Of a stretch of 64,000 bases of DNA, positions 18,203-28,469 are shown one piece after another. Origin of the DNA: Trebonia sp963767685 (GTDB taxonomy: Bacteria; Actinomycetota; Actinomycetes; Streptosporangiales; Streptosporangiaceae); contig CAVYEZ010000001.1 of assembly GCA_963767685.1 (NCBI GenBank), positions 434,001 through 498,000 on the forward strand. The letters are read 5' to 3'. Under the pieces are notes generated by a model, which searched no databases, had not been told where the DNA came from, and saw only the letters and a program-made list of their open reading frames with translations. A program made the translations under genes and the position numbers. Position 1 is the stretch's first letter, and each line of letters starts with the position of its first letter.

Positions 18203-18336
18203 CAGCCTCGAGCCCGCTGCGCTGCTCTACCGCGGCCCGGAATATTTGAAAGTTCATACATCGTTCCCTCGGTAAGCTGCCAGTGAGCGGGTAACCACAA
18301 GGAAACCCGGTCCGAATCCCGTAGGGGGCGCTCATT

Positions 18337-19334
18337 ATGCCGGCCGTAACCGTCGAGAACCTGCTGGTCCTGCCCCGGGTCACCGAGCCCGCGGCGGAGG
18401 GGGACCGCCCAGTCGTCAAGGTCACCACCGCGCCGTCGGGCTTCGAGGGCGAGGGGTTCCCGGTCCGCCGCGCGTTCGCCGGCGTCAGCCTGCACGGACC
18501 TCGACCCGTTCATCCACATGGACCAGATGGGCGAGGTCGACTACGCGCCGGGCGAGCCCAAGGGCACCCCGTGGCACCCGCACCGCGGCTTCGAGACCGT
18601 CACCTACATGATCGACGGCGTGTTGCGCCACCAGGACTCCAACGGCGGCGGCGGCCTGATCACCAACGGCGACACCCAGTGGATGACCGCGGGCGGCGGC
18701 ATCCTGCACATCGAGGCGCCGCCGGAGGAACTGGTGATGAGCGGCGGCCTGTTCCACGGCTTCCAGCTCTGGGTCAACCTGCCCGCCAGGCTCAAGATGA
18801 CCCAGCCGCGCTACCAGGACATCCGCGCCGGCCAGGTCGCGCTGCTCACCTCGCGGGACGGCGGCGCGCTGCTGCGGGTCATCGCCGGCGAGGTCGACGG
18901 CCACGCGGGCCCCGGCAGCACGCACACCCCGATCACCCTGGTGCACGCCACCGTCTCGCCGGGCGCGCAGGTCCGCCTCCCGTGGCGCGCGGACTTCAAC
19001 GCGCTCGGCTACGTCCTCGCGGGCGCGGGCACGGTCGGCACCGAGTCACCGCCCGGTCCGCACGGGCCAGCTGGCGGTCTTCGGCTTCGGCGAGTCGATC
19101 ACGTTCGCGGCCGACGCGAAGATGGACGGCCCGAGCCCGTCCCTGGACATCCTGCTGCTCGGCGGCGAGCCGATCCGCGAGCCGGTCGCCACCTACGGCC
19201 CGTTCGTGATGAACACCCGCGCGGAGCTGGCCCAGGCCTTCGAGGACTACCAGAAGGGCCGCCTGGGCAGCATCCCCGCCCAGCCCGCCAGCACCCCGCT
19301 CCCGACCGACCACCCAGGCCACGACGTCCTCTAA
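18337..19334 (+). CDS. Pirin-family bicupin (two frameshifts)
   Basis: The protein of about 325 residues has the pirin N-terminal cupin with the metal-binding His set in TPWHPHRGFETVTYMIDG and ILHIEAPPEE, and LFHGFQLWVNLPARLKM. The C-terminal cupin contains LVHATVSPGAQVRLPW and the end IREPVATYGPFVMNTRAEL. Pirins are iron-binding cupins; bacterial ones include quercetinases and metabolic regulators, and the role here is unknown. Breaks near 18498 and 19055 are each solved by one base. The 18203-18336 leader has an ATTTGAAAG-type promoter look but no recognised riboswitch. An inverted repeat ends the gene. Confidence 0.88.
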
Positions 19335-19393
19335 AGGGGAACGTCTCCCCGGACTGGTCCGTGTGCCCCAAGGCCATTTGCTTGCGTCCCGCT

Positions 19394-19428
19394 GGCACAC
19401 AAGGCCAATAGAGCTGCGCTTGTGTGCC
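19394..19428. terminator. 10-bp perfect hairpin between convergent pirin and peptidase genes
   Basis: GGCACACAAG (19394-19403) pairs exactly with CTTGTGTGCC (19419-19428) across 15 bases. The GTGTGCC/GGCACAC core recurs just upstream at 19363. It lies between two convergent genes. Confidence 0.7.
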
Positions 19429-19479
19429 ACCGGGCCAGAATGTTCTGATCTGCGTGGCACGCCAGGCCGAGATCCCGCG

Positions 19480-21121
19480 CTAGCTGCCGGTGGTGGGGGT
19501 GGTGCCGCTGAGCAGGGTGAGCAGCGCGGCACCGTTCGGAGAGCCGAGGCCGGTGCAGGCGTCCCAGCCCGGGCCGGCCTTGTAGGCGCCGTTGTTGCCC
19601 TGGACGATGTCGTTGAACCCGGGGGCGGCGGCACCCGGGGCGGCGCCCGCGTACAGCATCGGCTGGAGCAGGCCGAACCGCTTGCCGGTCGCCTGGGCCA
19701 GCCGCGCGATGAGCCCGGCCCACAGCGGCGCCACCGCCGACGTGCCGCCGATCGGCTCCCGCTGGCCGTCCACGACGACGAGGTACCCGGTCACCGGGTC
19801 GGCGTTGCCCGCCACGTCGGGCACGCCGCGCCCGCTGCCGCCGCCCGGCCGCCGACTTCGGCACCCCGGCGTTCGCCTGGTACGACGGCAGCGGGAACAC
19901 GTCGGAGACGCCGCCGCCGCCCGCGCCCTCGTTGCTCGCGAGCTCGTTCCACACCACCTCAGAGGTGATCGCGAACGACGACGTGTTGCCCGACGAGCTT
20001 GGTCCCGCCGCAGGCGAGCGCGTTCGGCGAGGAGGCGGGGAAGTCGCAGTGCACCTGCGTCTGCTCGCTCGGGTCGTCGCTCGACCCGTTGTCGCCCGCC
20101 GCGACCGTGACCGTCACGCCGAGCGCGGCCGCGTCGGCGAACGCCTGGTCCATGGCGGTGCGGGACTGCGCGGACCACTGGTCCTCCGACTGGCCCCAGC
20201 TGATCGAGACCGCGATCGGGCTGGGCGTGGCGTGCACGGCCGTGGAGATCGCGTCGATGAACCCCTGGTCGGTGTTGGTGCCGAAGTACACGACCTGGAC
20301 GGCGCCCGGCGCGACGCCGCCGACGACCTCGATGTCCAGCTCGACCTCGCCGTCGGCCGACTGGCCGGGGGAGTTGGAGCCGCCGTCGACGCCCACAGCG
20401 GTCACCGAGGGAACCGGCAGCCCGAGCCCGGAGAAGTAGGTGGAGAGGTCGGACGCCGTGTACCCGCCGCCGAGCTCGATGATCGCGACCGTCTGCCCGG
20501 TACCGTCGGTGCCCGCGGGGAACTGGTAGAAGCTCGCGACCTGGGGCGCGGTCAGCGGTCCGGCCGGTGGCGGCAGGCGGCGCCTTGTCCGTCCTCCTGG
20601 TCTGGACGTGGTCCGGGCGCCGAACTGACGGGGCCGCGGCGGAACTGGGGGCGGGCCTGCGGCCGGTCGTCGAGGCCGAGCACGGCGGTGATGATCCCGG
20701 AGAGCTGGGCGGGGACGGAGAGGGAGCCGGTCCGGTAGCGGTGCCGCACGTCGCCGGACCCGTCCGGGTGCGGCGAGGTCACCGCGGACAACGTGGTGCC
20801 GAACGCCGCCTGCATCGCCGCGATCGTCCCGCTCACCATCAGCCGGCGGGACGCCAGGTGGGTCTCGGTCACGGTCAGCCCGTACGACCCGAGCACCTCG
20901 GAGACAAGCTGCGCGTCGGCCGGGTCGGCGCCGTAGCGCTCGCCCAGCTCGGTCGTGCTGATGGTCTCCGGCCCTTCGACCAGCTCCGTCGGCACCTCCG
21001 CGCGCCGCCGCAGCAGCACGGTCACGGTGATCACCTGGCTGTCGTCGAGCGGCGCGGGCGCGGGGGCCGCGCCCGGCAGTTCCGAGCGCTCGCTTCCTGG
21101 CAGCGGTACAAGGTCTGGCAT
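19480..21121 (-). CDS. S53-family (sedolisin/kumamolisin) serine peptidase (frameshifted)
   Basis: The ATG at 21121 starts MPDLVPLPGSERSELPG, followed by a pro-kumamolisin activation domain (ISTTELGERYGADPADAQ, SYGLTVTETHLASRRLMVSG). The catalytic domain has the Glu/Asp pair in GEVELDIEVV, the oxyanion Asp in VAAGDNGSSD, the catalytic Ser in IGGTSAVAPLWAGL and a C-terminal calcium-site region near GWDACTGLGSPNG. There is no normal signal peptide, but several actinobacterial S53 enzymes are exported without an obvious one. Length is about 540 residues. Breaks lie near 20595, 19995 and 19850. These enzymes are acid-active endopeptidases. It is convergent with pirin; upstream lies a 335-bp region of lower GC. 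Confidence 0.85.
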
Positions 21122-21456
21122 CGGGTTCCTCCCGGCGAGTTTGGCCTGTGGTCTACCGCGATTCTGGCGCGGTATCCGAGCCAGCACCCACCGCTTCTGC
21201 AGCTATATTTCTTTGTATTTCTTTCTGTGGGTTTCGCTGTGCTGCCCTGTGAGAACTAGCGAGGTCCAGGTGTCACGCATCGTGATCTCCCGTCCGGTTA
21301 CTATCCGTGCTCATTTCTGTCTACATACATCATCGGACAGTAACCACGCGCAGGCCAGGCGGACTTACCGGCAGACTACGGGTCGTGCCTAGATCTGCCG
21401 CTAGTCGGACCGAGCGTAGAAAGCTACGGAGCGTAAAGATCAGGCCGCGCCGGCGT
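21122..21456. other. Gene-free, lower-GC region with an inverted repeat and an 18-bp repeat
   Basis: No convincing gene is seen. GGTTACTATCCG (21296-21307) and CGGACAGTAACC (21334-21345) pair at 11 of 12 positions. GGTCCAGGTGTCACGCAT (21263-21280) recurs exactly at 28109-28126. The region must hold the promoter of the peptidase gene and the end of the XRE/NB-ARC transcript. Confidence 0.6.
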
Positions 21457-23897
21457 TCACGCGCGGTCTCGGCCGCCCTGCGTATCGGGCCGCCCGAGCA
21501 CCTCCTGCTTGGCCTGCGCCCGGCCGCCGGCCAGCGCGGCGAGCTGGCCCTTGACCGCGCCCGCCGCCGGGTGGTGCAGCGTCCGGAGGATCAGCAGCGA
21601 CTCGTCCCACGCCTCGCGCGCGCCGCGCAGGTCGCCGGTGGACGCGTACGTCTCGCCCAGGTGGGCGAGCACCATCGCGAGGTCGTACCGGTTGCCCATC
21701 TCGCGGTCGAGGCGTGACGGCGCGCAGGAAGCACGGCACGGCCTCGGCGTGCGAGCCGAGCCGCTGCAGGACGACGCCGAGGGTGTCCCAGGTGCCCGCC
21801 TCGCCGGGGGAGTACCCGATCGCCTGGCACAGCTCGATGGCCTTCAGGCAGAAGGCCCGTGCCTCCGACAGGTCGCCGAGCTGCACGCTGTTCCAGGCCG
21901 AGCCGTTCAGCGCGCTGGCCCGCACCAGCATCATGTGCCGGTTGGCAGGCGCGCTCTCCGACAGCCGCAGCGCGTCGTCCATCGACCGCCAGGGCCTCGG
22001 CGAACCGTCCCTGGAACTCCAGCGCCTGCGAGAAGATCACGTCGGTCCGCGCCAGCCCGAGGTCGTCGCCGAGCGTCGCGGAACGCCGCCTGCGCCGCCG
22101 CCAGGCACTCGTGCGCCTCGTCGAACGCGCCGAGCGACATCGCGAACGACCCGAGCCCGCGCAGCGTGTGCGCCTGCCCGGACAGGTCGCCGCGCCGCCG
22201 CGCCGCCTCCAGCGCGAGCCGGTGCAGCCGGGTGCCGTCGTGCCAGTGCCCGCACACGTTGTGGAAGGTCCACAGCACGACGGGCAGCCGCCAGGCGTGC
22301 GCGTCGAACCCGCTCCGCGGGCGGCGAGGTCGGTCACCTTGAGCAGCACCTGGTACTCGTCCTCGAGCCAGGCGAGCGCGGACGCCTTCCCGCCGAACGT
22401 CTCCGGGCGTGACGCCGCTGGCGCACGCGTCGAGGTCGATCAGCTCCCGCCCGGGGTACAGCACCCGGTGCGCGGCGTGCGCGGTGTGCAGGTAGTGGTC
22501 GAGCATCCGCCGCGTGGTGCTCGCGACGCCCTCGGGCGACGTCCCCTGCTCGGCGGCGTAGGCGCGCAGCAGGTCATGGAACGCGAACCGCCCGGGCACG
22601 ACCTCCATGAGCAGCGACGCCCGGGTGAGGTCGCGCAGCGCGACCCGGGCCTGCGCGACCGGGCACGCCCGCGAGCGAGGCCGCCGCGGCCGCGCTGATG
22701 TCCGGCCCCGGGTGCAGCCCGAGCAGCCGGAACATCCGCGCGGCGCGTCTCGGGCAGGTGCCGGTAGGACAGGGACAGCACGGTCCGCACGTTCGCCGCC
22801 GGGTCGCCCGCGTCAAGCGCGTCGAGCCGCCCGCCGAGCTCGGTCAGCTCGGCCGCGAGCGAGGACAGCGGCAGCTTCGGCGCGGCGGCGGCCCGGGCGA
22901 CGACGACCGACAGCGCGAGCGGCAGCCGCGCGCACAGCGTCGCGAGCTCGGTGACGGCCCACGGCTCGCTGCCGCCCGCTCCTTGCCGAGCCGGGCGACG
23001 AGCAGCTCGTTCGCCTCCTGCTCGGACAGCACGTCGAGCTGCAGCAGCCGGGCGCCCTCGCGCGCGGCGAGCGCGGCCAGCTCCCGCCGGCTGGTCACGA
23101 TGACCAGGCACTGCGGCGAGGCGGGCAGCAGCGGCCGCACCTGCGCCGACGTCGGCGGCGTTGTCGAGCAGCACGAGCATCCGCCGCCCGGCGAGCACCG
23201 ACCGGTACAGCGCCGCGAGCCCCTCGACGTCGCCGGGCAGCCGCTCCGGGTGCACCCCGAGCGCGTCGAGGAACCCGCGCAGCACGTCGCCGGGATCGGC
23301 GGGCCGCCCGTCGCCCGCGTCGAACCCGCGCAGGTTCGCGTACAGCTGCCCGTCGGGGAAGCGGTGCGCGACCCGGTGCGCCCAGTGCAGCGCGAGCGCG
23401 GTCTTCCCGACCCCGGCGGTCCCGCCGATCGCGGAGATCACCACCCCGGCGGCCCCGACGGCCTGGTCGGACGCCGCCGCGTCGAGCACCGCCGTCGAGC
23501 AGCGCGAGCTCTTCCGCCCGGCCCGCGAAGTGCGGCACCCGCGTCGGCAGCTGCCGTGGCACGGTCACGCCCCCGGCGCCCTCGTCCCCGTCGGCGGCCG
23601 GGGCGCCGTCGCCGTCCTGGCCCGGGCTGGCCGCCCCCGGCCTGGCTAGCCCGGTGCCGTCGCCGGCCCGGTACCGCGCGACAAGGTCGGTCCCGGCCGC
23701 CTCGGGCAGCCCGAGCGCCCGCACGAGCGACCGCACGGACGACGGGTAAGGCTTCCGCGTCCGCCCGCGCTCAAGGTCCGCGATGGCCCGCACGGACACC
23801 CCGGACCGCTCCGCCAGGTCCTCCTGAGTCAGCCCAGCAGCAGCCGCTGCTGACGCAGCCATTCGCCCGGGCCTGCCTGACCGGGATGTGCACCCAT
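21457..23897 (-). CDS. XRE HTH / NB-ARC / TPR regulator (frameshifted)
   Basis: A large STAND-type regulator of about 810 residues. ATG 23897 gives MGAHPGQAGPGEWLRQQRLL, and after one correction near 23838 the helix-turn-helix continues as GLTQEDLAERSGVSVRAIAD. An NB-ARC ATPase follows: FAGRAEELALLD, Walker A GGTAGVGKTALALHWAH, QLYANLRGFD and Walker B LVLLDNAAD, then VIVTSRRELAALA. The C-terminal third consists of tetratricopeptide repeats (for example GNRYDLAMVLAHLGETYAST and SLGAFDEAHECLAAAQAAF). Breaks also lie near 23490, 23150, 22980, 22735, 22670, 22405, 22320, 22075, 21985 and 21710. Such proteins regulate secondary metabolism or development, with targets usually unlinked. No biosynthetic cluster is adjacent. 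Confidence 0.82.
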
Positions 23898-24408
23898 GAT
23901 CACCCACCTACCCGTGACCACCCCGTCACGGAAAGTCTAACTTGCCCAAGCTTGCGCGCGAAAGTTTGGCAATAGCGAAAACCCAAAGTCATATGACACA
24001 AAGTCAAGATCATCCGGATCCCGAACGGTAGCGGATTTCACATATTCATCCGCGATGACTGTTTGTGCCCGCAGAGCAGGGGCGGAAGAGAGACCGGCCG
24101 CGCAATCGTGGGCCACAGGCCGCCTCCCGAAGCGCACCGCGCATCTTCGCCCCCACTCCTCTTCCGGGGCCACCGCAGCCGCATCTTGCCCGCCGCGCGC
24201 GCCTCGCCTGGCGGAAGGTCCCGCCACCAGCGCGCCTACGCGCGGGGCGGCCCCCGCTCGTCTCCGCCGCGGCAAATTCGGCCCAACACCATTCACGCGC
24301 GAGGCTCCCGATCACATAAATCCCGCGGGCCACGACAGCGCAGTTAGAAGCTCCTAAGCCCATCGGGGGCTCTCGCGTCTCCCGCTCACTGTGAAGCCTT
24401 GCGAGAAG
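23898..24408. other. 511-bp region without a convincing gene; promoter of the regulator
   Basis: The part next to the regulator (23940-24050) is AT-richer and holds the perfect palindrome GTCATATGAC (23988-23997), flanked by AAAGTC at 23985 and AAAGTCA at 24000, which may be an operator. The rest (24050-24360) is GC-rich; open frames exist on both strands but none has the codon bias, start context or similarity to support a gene. Confidence 0.5.
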
Positions 24409-25326
24409 TCAGCGGTGCAGGTGGGTTTCATCATGTATGCGGGAGAGCTTCTCCGGGTTGCGGACTGAGTACAGGCCGGTGACCCGGCCGTCGTCGATGC
24501 GGATCGCGATGACCGAGTCGATCGCGCCGTTGAGCCGGAGAATCAGCGCCGGGTAGCCGTTGACCTGGGCCGGCCGCAATGACGCAGCGGCACCGAACCG
24601 GGCCAGGCCGGCGACGAGCGCGGCCACCCGGTGGGCGCCCGTGACCGGCTTCAGCGCGGCCTGCACGACTCCGCCGCCGTCGCCGAGGAAGACGACGTCC
24701 GGCGCGAGGATGTCGAGCAAGCGCTGCAGGTCGCCCGTGTCGACGGCGCGCTGGAACGCCTCGAGCGCGCCGCGCGCCTCGGCCGCGGAAACGACACCGC
24801 GCGGCCGGCGGGCGGCGACGTGGACCCGCGCCCGGTGGGTGACCTGCCGGACCGCCGCCGGGCTCTTGCCGACCGCGCCGGCGATCTCGTCGTACTCCAG
24901 GCCGAACACCTCGCGCAGGACGAACACCGCCCGCTCGACCGGCTGCAGCGTCTCGAGCACCAGCAGCATCGCCATCGAGACGCTGTCCGCCAACTCGACG
25001 TCCTCGGCCACGTCGGGACCGGTCAGCAGTGGCTCGGGCAGCCACGGGCCGACGTAGGACTCCCTGCGCCTGCGGAGCGTGCGCAGCCGGCCGAGCGCCT
25101 GGCGCGTGGTGATGCGCACCAGGTACGCGCGCTGGTCCCGCACCGCGCCGAGATCCACCCCCGCCCACCGCAGCCAGGTCTCCTGCAGGACGTCCTCCGC
25201 GTCCGCGGCCGAGCCGAGCATCTCGTAGGCCACCGTGAAAAGCAGGTTGCGGTGGGCGACGAACGCCGCGGTGGCCGGGTCGGTGCGGCCGGGCGGCCCG
25301 GCCGCGTCCCTGGTTTCCTCGCTCAC
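24409..25326 (-). CDS. ECF41-type extracytoplasmic-function sigma factor
   Basis: The 306-residue protein has a sigma-70 region 2 (NLLFTVAYEMLGSAADAEDV, LQETWLRW), region 4 (EVFGLEYDEIAGAVGKSP, AVRQVTHRARVHV) and a fused SnoaL-like C-terminal domain of about 120 residues (VDTGDLQRLLDILAPDVVFL, GDGGG). The linker WLPEPLL and the terminal NPEKL are hallmarks of the ECF41 group, whose C-terminal domain replaces an anti-sigma factor. GTG 25326 is preceded by GGGAGAG. The divergent carboxymuconolactone decarboxylase gene is the classic ECF41 neighbour. The frame is intact. A TGTCACA/CGTC promoter reading toward this gene lies in the shared intergenic region, so it probably activates itself. Confidence 0.92.
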   Translation of the reverse strand: MSEETRDAAGPPGRTDPATAAFVAHRNLLFTVAYEMLGSAADAEDVLQETWLRWAGVDLGAVRDQRAYLVRITTRQALGRLRTLRRRRESYVGPWLPEPLLTGPDVAEDVELADSVSMAMLLVLETLQPVERAVFVLREVFGLEYDEIAGAVGKSPAAVRQVTHRARVHVAARRPRGVVSAAEARGALEAFQRAVDTGDLQRLLDILAPDVVFLGDGGGVVQAALKPVTGAHRVAALVAGLARFGAAASLRPAQVNGYPALILRLNGAIDSVIAIRIDDGRVTGLYSVRNPEKLSRIHDETHLHR

Positions 25327-25369
25327 GGCCCTCTCCCGCCCGTTCGTTCCGGCCATTCCATACGCACAA

Positions 25370-25458
25370 GACGTCGGCCCCCACCGCTTTTGTGACACCC
25401 GCCGCCTGTGGCGCACGTCACATCGCCCGACGGTCACAGCAGGGCGGGCCCCGGCATC
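25370..25458. promoter_or_regulatory. ECF41-type promoter elements between sigma gene and its partner
   Basis: On the minus strand TGTCACA (25397-25391) and CGTC (25373-25370) are 17 bases apart, close to the published ECF41 consensus of TGTCACA and CGTC, and point to the sigma gene. On the plus strand GGTCACA (25432-25438) with CATC 16 bases on is a weaker candidate for the decarboxylase gene; another GTCACA is at 25417. Confidence 0.55.
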
Positions 25459-25525
25459 TCCATGCTCGCAAGGGCACCGCCGGGACCGTCCGGTGCCCGC
25501 GGGATCAGCAAGGGAGAACCAAGCG

Positions 25526-26011
25526 ATGGAACCCCGTCTCAACCTGATGACCAACGAGTTCGGCGCCAAGGTCGGCAAGCGGTTCGCCAACGTCGGCCTG
25601 GCCATCATGCAGTCGACGCTGCCGCACCCCGTTCAGCTGCTGGTGACGCTGCGCGCCAGCCAGATCAACGGCTGCGGCTTCTGCGTCGACGCCCACGCCA
25701 AGGATGCCGCGGCCGCCGGGGAGACCGCGGTCCGGCTCAGCCTGGTGGCCGCGTGGCGTCATTCCACCGTGTTCACCGAGGCCGAGCGGGCCGCGCTGGC
25801 GCTCGCCGAGGAGGGCACCAGGCTGGCCGACGCCTCCCCGGGCGTGTCCGATGAGACCTGGGACCAGGTCCGCAAGCACTACGACGACGACCAGGTCGCC
25901 GCGCTGGTGTACCTGGTCGCCATGATCAACGCGGCCAACCGGCTCGGCGTGATCGTCAACCAGCAGGGCGGCTCGTACCAGCCGGGCGCGTTCGCCAGCA
26001 TGGTGAGCTGA
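25526..26011 (+). CDS. Carboxymuconolactone decarboxylase/AhpD-like protein
   Basis: The 161-residue protein has the AhpD/CMD motif INGCGFCVDAHAKDA (Cys50, Cys53, His57), which in AhpD forms a redox-active disulphide with a proton-relay His. It is a predicted cytoplasmic alkylhydroperoxidase-like reductase; a true decarboxylase role is unlikely from the motif. It is divergent from the ECF41 sigma gene, the conserved arrangement in which the CMD gene is the main target of the sigma factor. ATG 26-bp after a GGGAGAACC ribosome site region is used, and an 18-bp perfect hairpin follows the stop. Confidence 0.9.
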   Translation: MEPRLNLMTNEFGAKVGKRFANVGLAIMQSTLPHPVQLLVTLRASQINGCGFCVDAHAKDAAAAGETAVRLSLVAAWRHSTVFTEAERAALALAEEGTRLADASPGVSDETWDQVRKHYDDDQVAALVYLVAMINAANRLGVIVNQQGGSYQPGAFASMVS

Positions 26012-26042
26012 CCGGCGGCCGCGCCCTGGTCGTAGGAGAGAA

Positions 26043-26082
26043 TGCTGTCGCCTGGCCGCGCCCGCGCGGCCAGGCGACAGCA
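26043..26082 (+). terminator. Perfect 18-bp hairpin, four-base loop
   Basis: TGCTGTCGCCTGGCCGCG (26043-26060) and 26065-26082 are exact reverse complements around CCCG. It is placed between the CMD gene and the cupin gene 25 bases before the cupin start, so it may end the first transcript or limit read-through. Confidence 0.8.
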
Positions 26083-26106
26083 GGGACAACCGACGAGGAG
26101 GGCGGC

Positions 26107-26595
26107 ATGTCGTACCCGAGAGAGCTCTACCACGGGGACAGCGGCGAGGTCAGCGGCAGGCTGTGGAAGGCAGACACCCCGGCCGACCTGGTGATCGGCG
26201 GGCGCACGAACGTGCACTACGTGGCCACGGGGGAGTCCACCGGCGGACAGTACGGCCTCTACCGGTGGGACATGGGAAGCAAGCCCGGCGGCCCGGGCCC
26301 GCACTTCCACCGGACGATGTCGGAGTCGTTCTTCGTCCTGTCCGGCACGGTCGGGCTCTACGACGGCGAGCGCTGGGCCGACGCCGCGCCCGGCGACTTC
26401 CTGTTCGTCCCGCCGGGCGGGATTCACGCGTTCCGCAACCCGGAGGGGGCCGCCTCGATGCTGATCCTCTTCGCCCCGGGGGCGCCGCGGGAGGCCTACT
26501 TCGAGGAACTGGCGCAGAACGCGGCCAGCGGACGACAGCTCAGCAAGGAGGAGTGGACCGACCTCTACCGCCGCCATGACCAGTTCATGGTCTGA
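26107..26595 (+). CDS. Small cupin-domain protein
   Basis: The 162-residue protein is a single cupin barrel. Cupin motif 1 is GPGPHFHRTMSESFFVLSG, with two His and a Glu for a metal, and motif 2 is PGDFLFVPPGGIHAFRNP with a further His. No signal peptide is present. Proteins like this are dioxygenases, isomerases or sugar-binding modules; the substrate cannot be deduced. GAGGAGGGCGGC directly before the ATG is a strong ribosome site. It follows the CMD gene on the same strand and could be part of the ECF41 response by read-through. Confidence 0.85.
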   Translation: MSYPRELYHGDSGEVSGRLWKADTPADLVIGGRTNVHYVATGESTGGQYGLYRWDMGSKPGGPGPHFHRTMSESFFVLSGTVGLYDGERWADAAPGDFLFVPPGGIHAFRNPEGAASMLILFAPGAPREAYFEELAQNAASGRQLSKEEWTDLYRRHDQFMV

Positions 26596-26775
26596 GGCGA
26601 GATCACGGGTGCCGCTCTGGTCACACGAAGATCGTTTTGTCAGTGATGTGCCGAATGTGACCGTTTCGCCGCGAAGAGTCGCCGATTCTGCCAGCATGGC
26701 AGTGGGTAACCGGTCGAGCCGCATGCGTGGCCACCGAACCGCGCAAGGCCGGTGCCCAAGAATGAAAGGGTCGCC

Positions 26776-28070
26776 GTGTCCCTGTCTACGGCCCGCCGCT
26801 CGTCCTTCCGCGAAGTCTTCGCTCAGCCCGAGTTCCGCGCCCTCTGGCTCTCCTACGTCCTGTCCGCCGCGGGCGACCGTCTCGCCCTGGTCGCGCTGAC
26901 GCTCCTCGTCTACGACCGCTCCAAGTCGCCGCTGCTCGCCGCCGATCACGTTCGCGGCCGGCTTCGTGCCCTATCTGTTCGGCGGGATGTTCCTGTCCGG
27001 CCTCGCCGACCGGCTGCCCCGCCGCTCGGTCATGGTCACCTGCGACCTGATCCGCTGCGTCCTCGTGGCGGCGATGCTCGCGCCCGGCGTGCCCCTCGCC
27101 GCGATGATCGCCCTGCTCTACGTGGTCACGCTGCTCCAGCCGCCGTTCGACGCGTCCCGCTCCGCGACCGTCCGCGACATGATGGAAGGCGACCGCTACC
27201 CCCTGGCCATGGCCGTGATGGGCTCGACGACCCGCGTGGTGGTCGTGGCGGGCTCGGCCGCGGGCGGCCTCATCGTGGCGCTGTTCGGCGCCCGGCCCGC
27301 CCTCGGCGCGGACGCCGCCACCTTCATCGCCTCGGCCTTGCTTATCCAGTTCGGCGTGCACGCCCGCCGGCCGCCGCGCCGCGAGCGAAGGCGGCCCGAA
27401 CCCGCTGGGCCAGCTCGCCGACGGGCGTCCGCCTGGTCTTCGGCGACCCGGCGCTCCGCACCCTGCTTGGCCTGGGCTGGCTGGCCGCGTTCTACGAGGT
27501 CCCCGAGGGGCTGGCCGCGCCGTACGCGGGGCGTCTCGGTGGCGGGGCGGTGGCGGCCGGCCTGCTCCTCGCCACCTCGCAGCTCGGCGCCGCGGTCTCG
27601 ACCCCGTTGTTCACCAAGAAGATAGGTCCGCTGACCCGGCTGCGCTGGATGGGCCCGATGGCGGTCGTCGACCTGCGGAATCCTCGCGGTGACGATCCTT
27701 CGCCCGAACCTGGTCGTCTCGATGGCACTGTTCGCGCTGTCCAACAGCTTCGCGATGTACCAGATCGCCGCCAACACCGCGTTCGTGGAGCGGATACCCG
27801 AACGAGAAGCGGGGGCAGGCGTTCGGCCTCGCCAATGCGGGCCTGGTCGTCGGTCAAGGGGTGGCGTTCGCGGTAGCCGGAGCGGCCGCCGAGGTGGTAC
27901 CGCCCTCGACGGTCGTGGCTCTCAGTGGCGGAATCGGTGCCGTTATCGCCTGTGGCCTTGCGTTCCGTTGGCGGGGAATGTCACCCGCCGTCGGCCGTCA
28001 CACTGCGAGACATCTTGGCCGAGAGGCCTCGCTTACCAGGCAGACACCTATCCGAAGCGGCTCGTTGTGA
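26776..28070 (+). CDS. MFS transporter, EntS/tetracycline-efflux-like (frameshifted)
   Basis: GTG 26776, preceded by AAAGGG, starts VSLSTARRSSFREVFAQPEF, FRALWLSYVLSAAGDRLALV. Later segments are FAAGFVPYLFGGMFLSGLAD, RLPRRSVMVTCDLIR (motif A region), STTRVVVVAGSAAGGLIVAL, LGLGWLAAFYEVPEGLAAPY and AFGLANAGLVVGQGVAFAV. About 430 residues and twelve helices are expected, the usual size. Breaks are near G26944, 27390, 27430, 27680 and G27800; removing those two G restores LLAAITFAAG and RIPNEKRGQAFG. It resembles efflux pumps lacking tight substrate signatures. It is flanked by short gene-free regions. Confidence 0.82.
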
Positions 28071-28469
28071 TTGGGGGTAATGCAGATGAAGCTTGGATCT
28101 AGCTATCGGGTCCAGGTGTCACGCATGATGCTCACTCCTTTCAATGAGTTGCGTGTTCTTCTGATGACAGCGTGGAGTTTCAGTGCCAGACGGTGTTGCG
28201 CACAGCTATGCCTCCTCCTCATGCGTAACAGCAGACACAGCTTTCACTGCGTCCACTTCACTACCTCTGACGCGGATTGGTCTCTCCTGCCTCCGCGCCA
28301 TCGCTGTTACGCACTATTAAGCTCCGCCTTGTCCGGACATGTACGGGAAACTGCACGCAATAGTTACCAAGCCCGGCAAGATGGGTTATGGTAGCTATAC
28401 GCAGCTAGTCATTTACGGTCAGCAGCTACTAGAAGCAAGTAACAGGTGTCACAAACGGAACGGTGGAAC
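28071..28469. other. 399-bp lower-GC leader region before the diguanylate cyclase
   Basis: No convincing gene. It contains the second exact copy of GGTCCAGGTGTCACGCAT (28109-28126), a short inverted repeat ACGCA...TGCGT (28121-28154), and a hairpin in which ATAGTTACCA (28360-28369) pairs with TGGTAGCTAT (28389-28398) with one G-T pair. AGGTGTCAC appears a third time at 28444. It looks like a regulated 5' region rather than coding DNA. Confidence 0.55.

Noticed and set aside
18268..18336. Cobalamin-riboswitch- or tRNA T-arm-like text (GGAAACCCGGTCCGAATCCCG) before the pirin gene
   Set aside because: The B12 box and the other conserved parts of the aptamer are missing, the T-stem does not pair, and the leader is too short for either.
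24046..24363. Overlapping open frames on both strands
   Set aside because: All are of equal quality, Arg/Ala/Pro-rich and without ribosome sites; typical chance frames in GC-rich DNA.
28345..28398. Possible c-di-GMP (GEMM) riboswitch before the diguanylate cyclase, because of CACGCA and ATGGTAGC
   Set aside because: The conserved GCAAAC and GACGCAAAGC segments are absent and the spacing is too short; the pairing explains a simple hairpin only.
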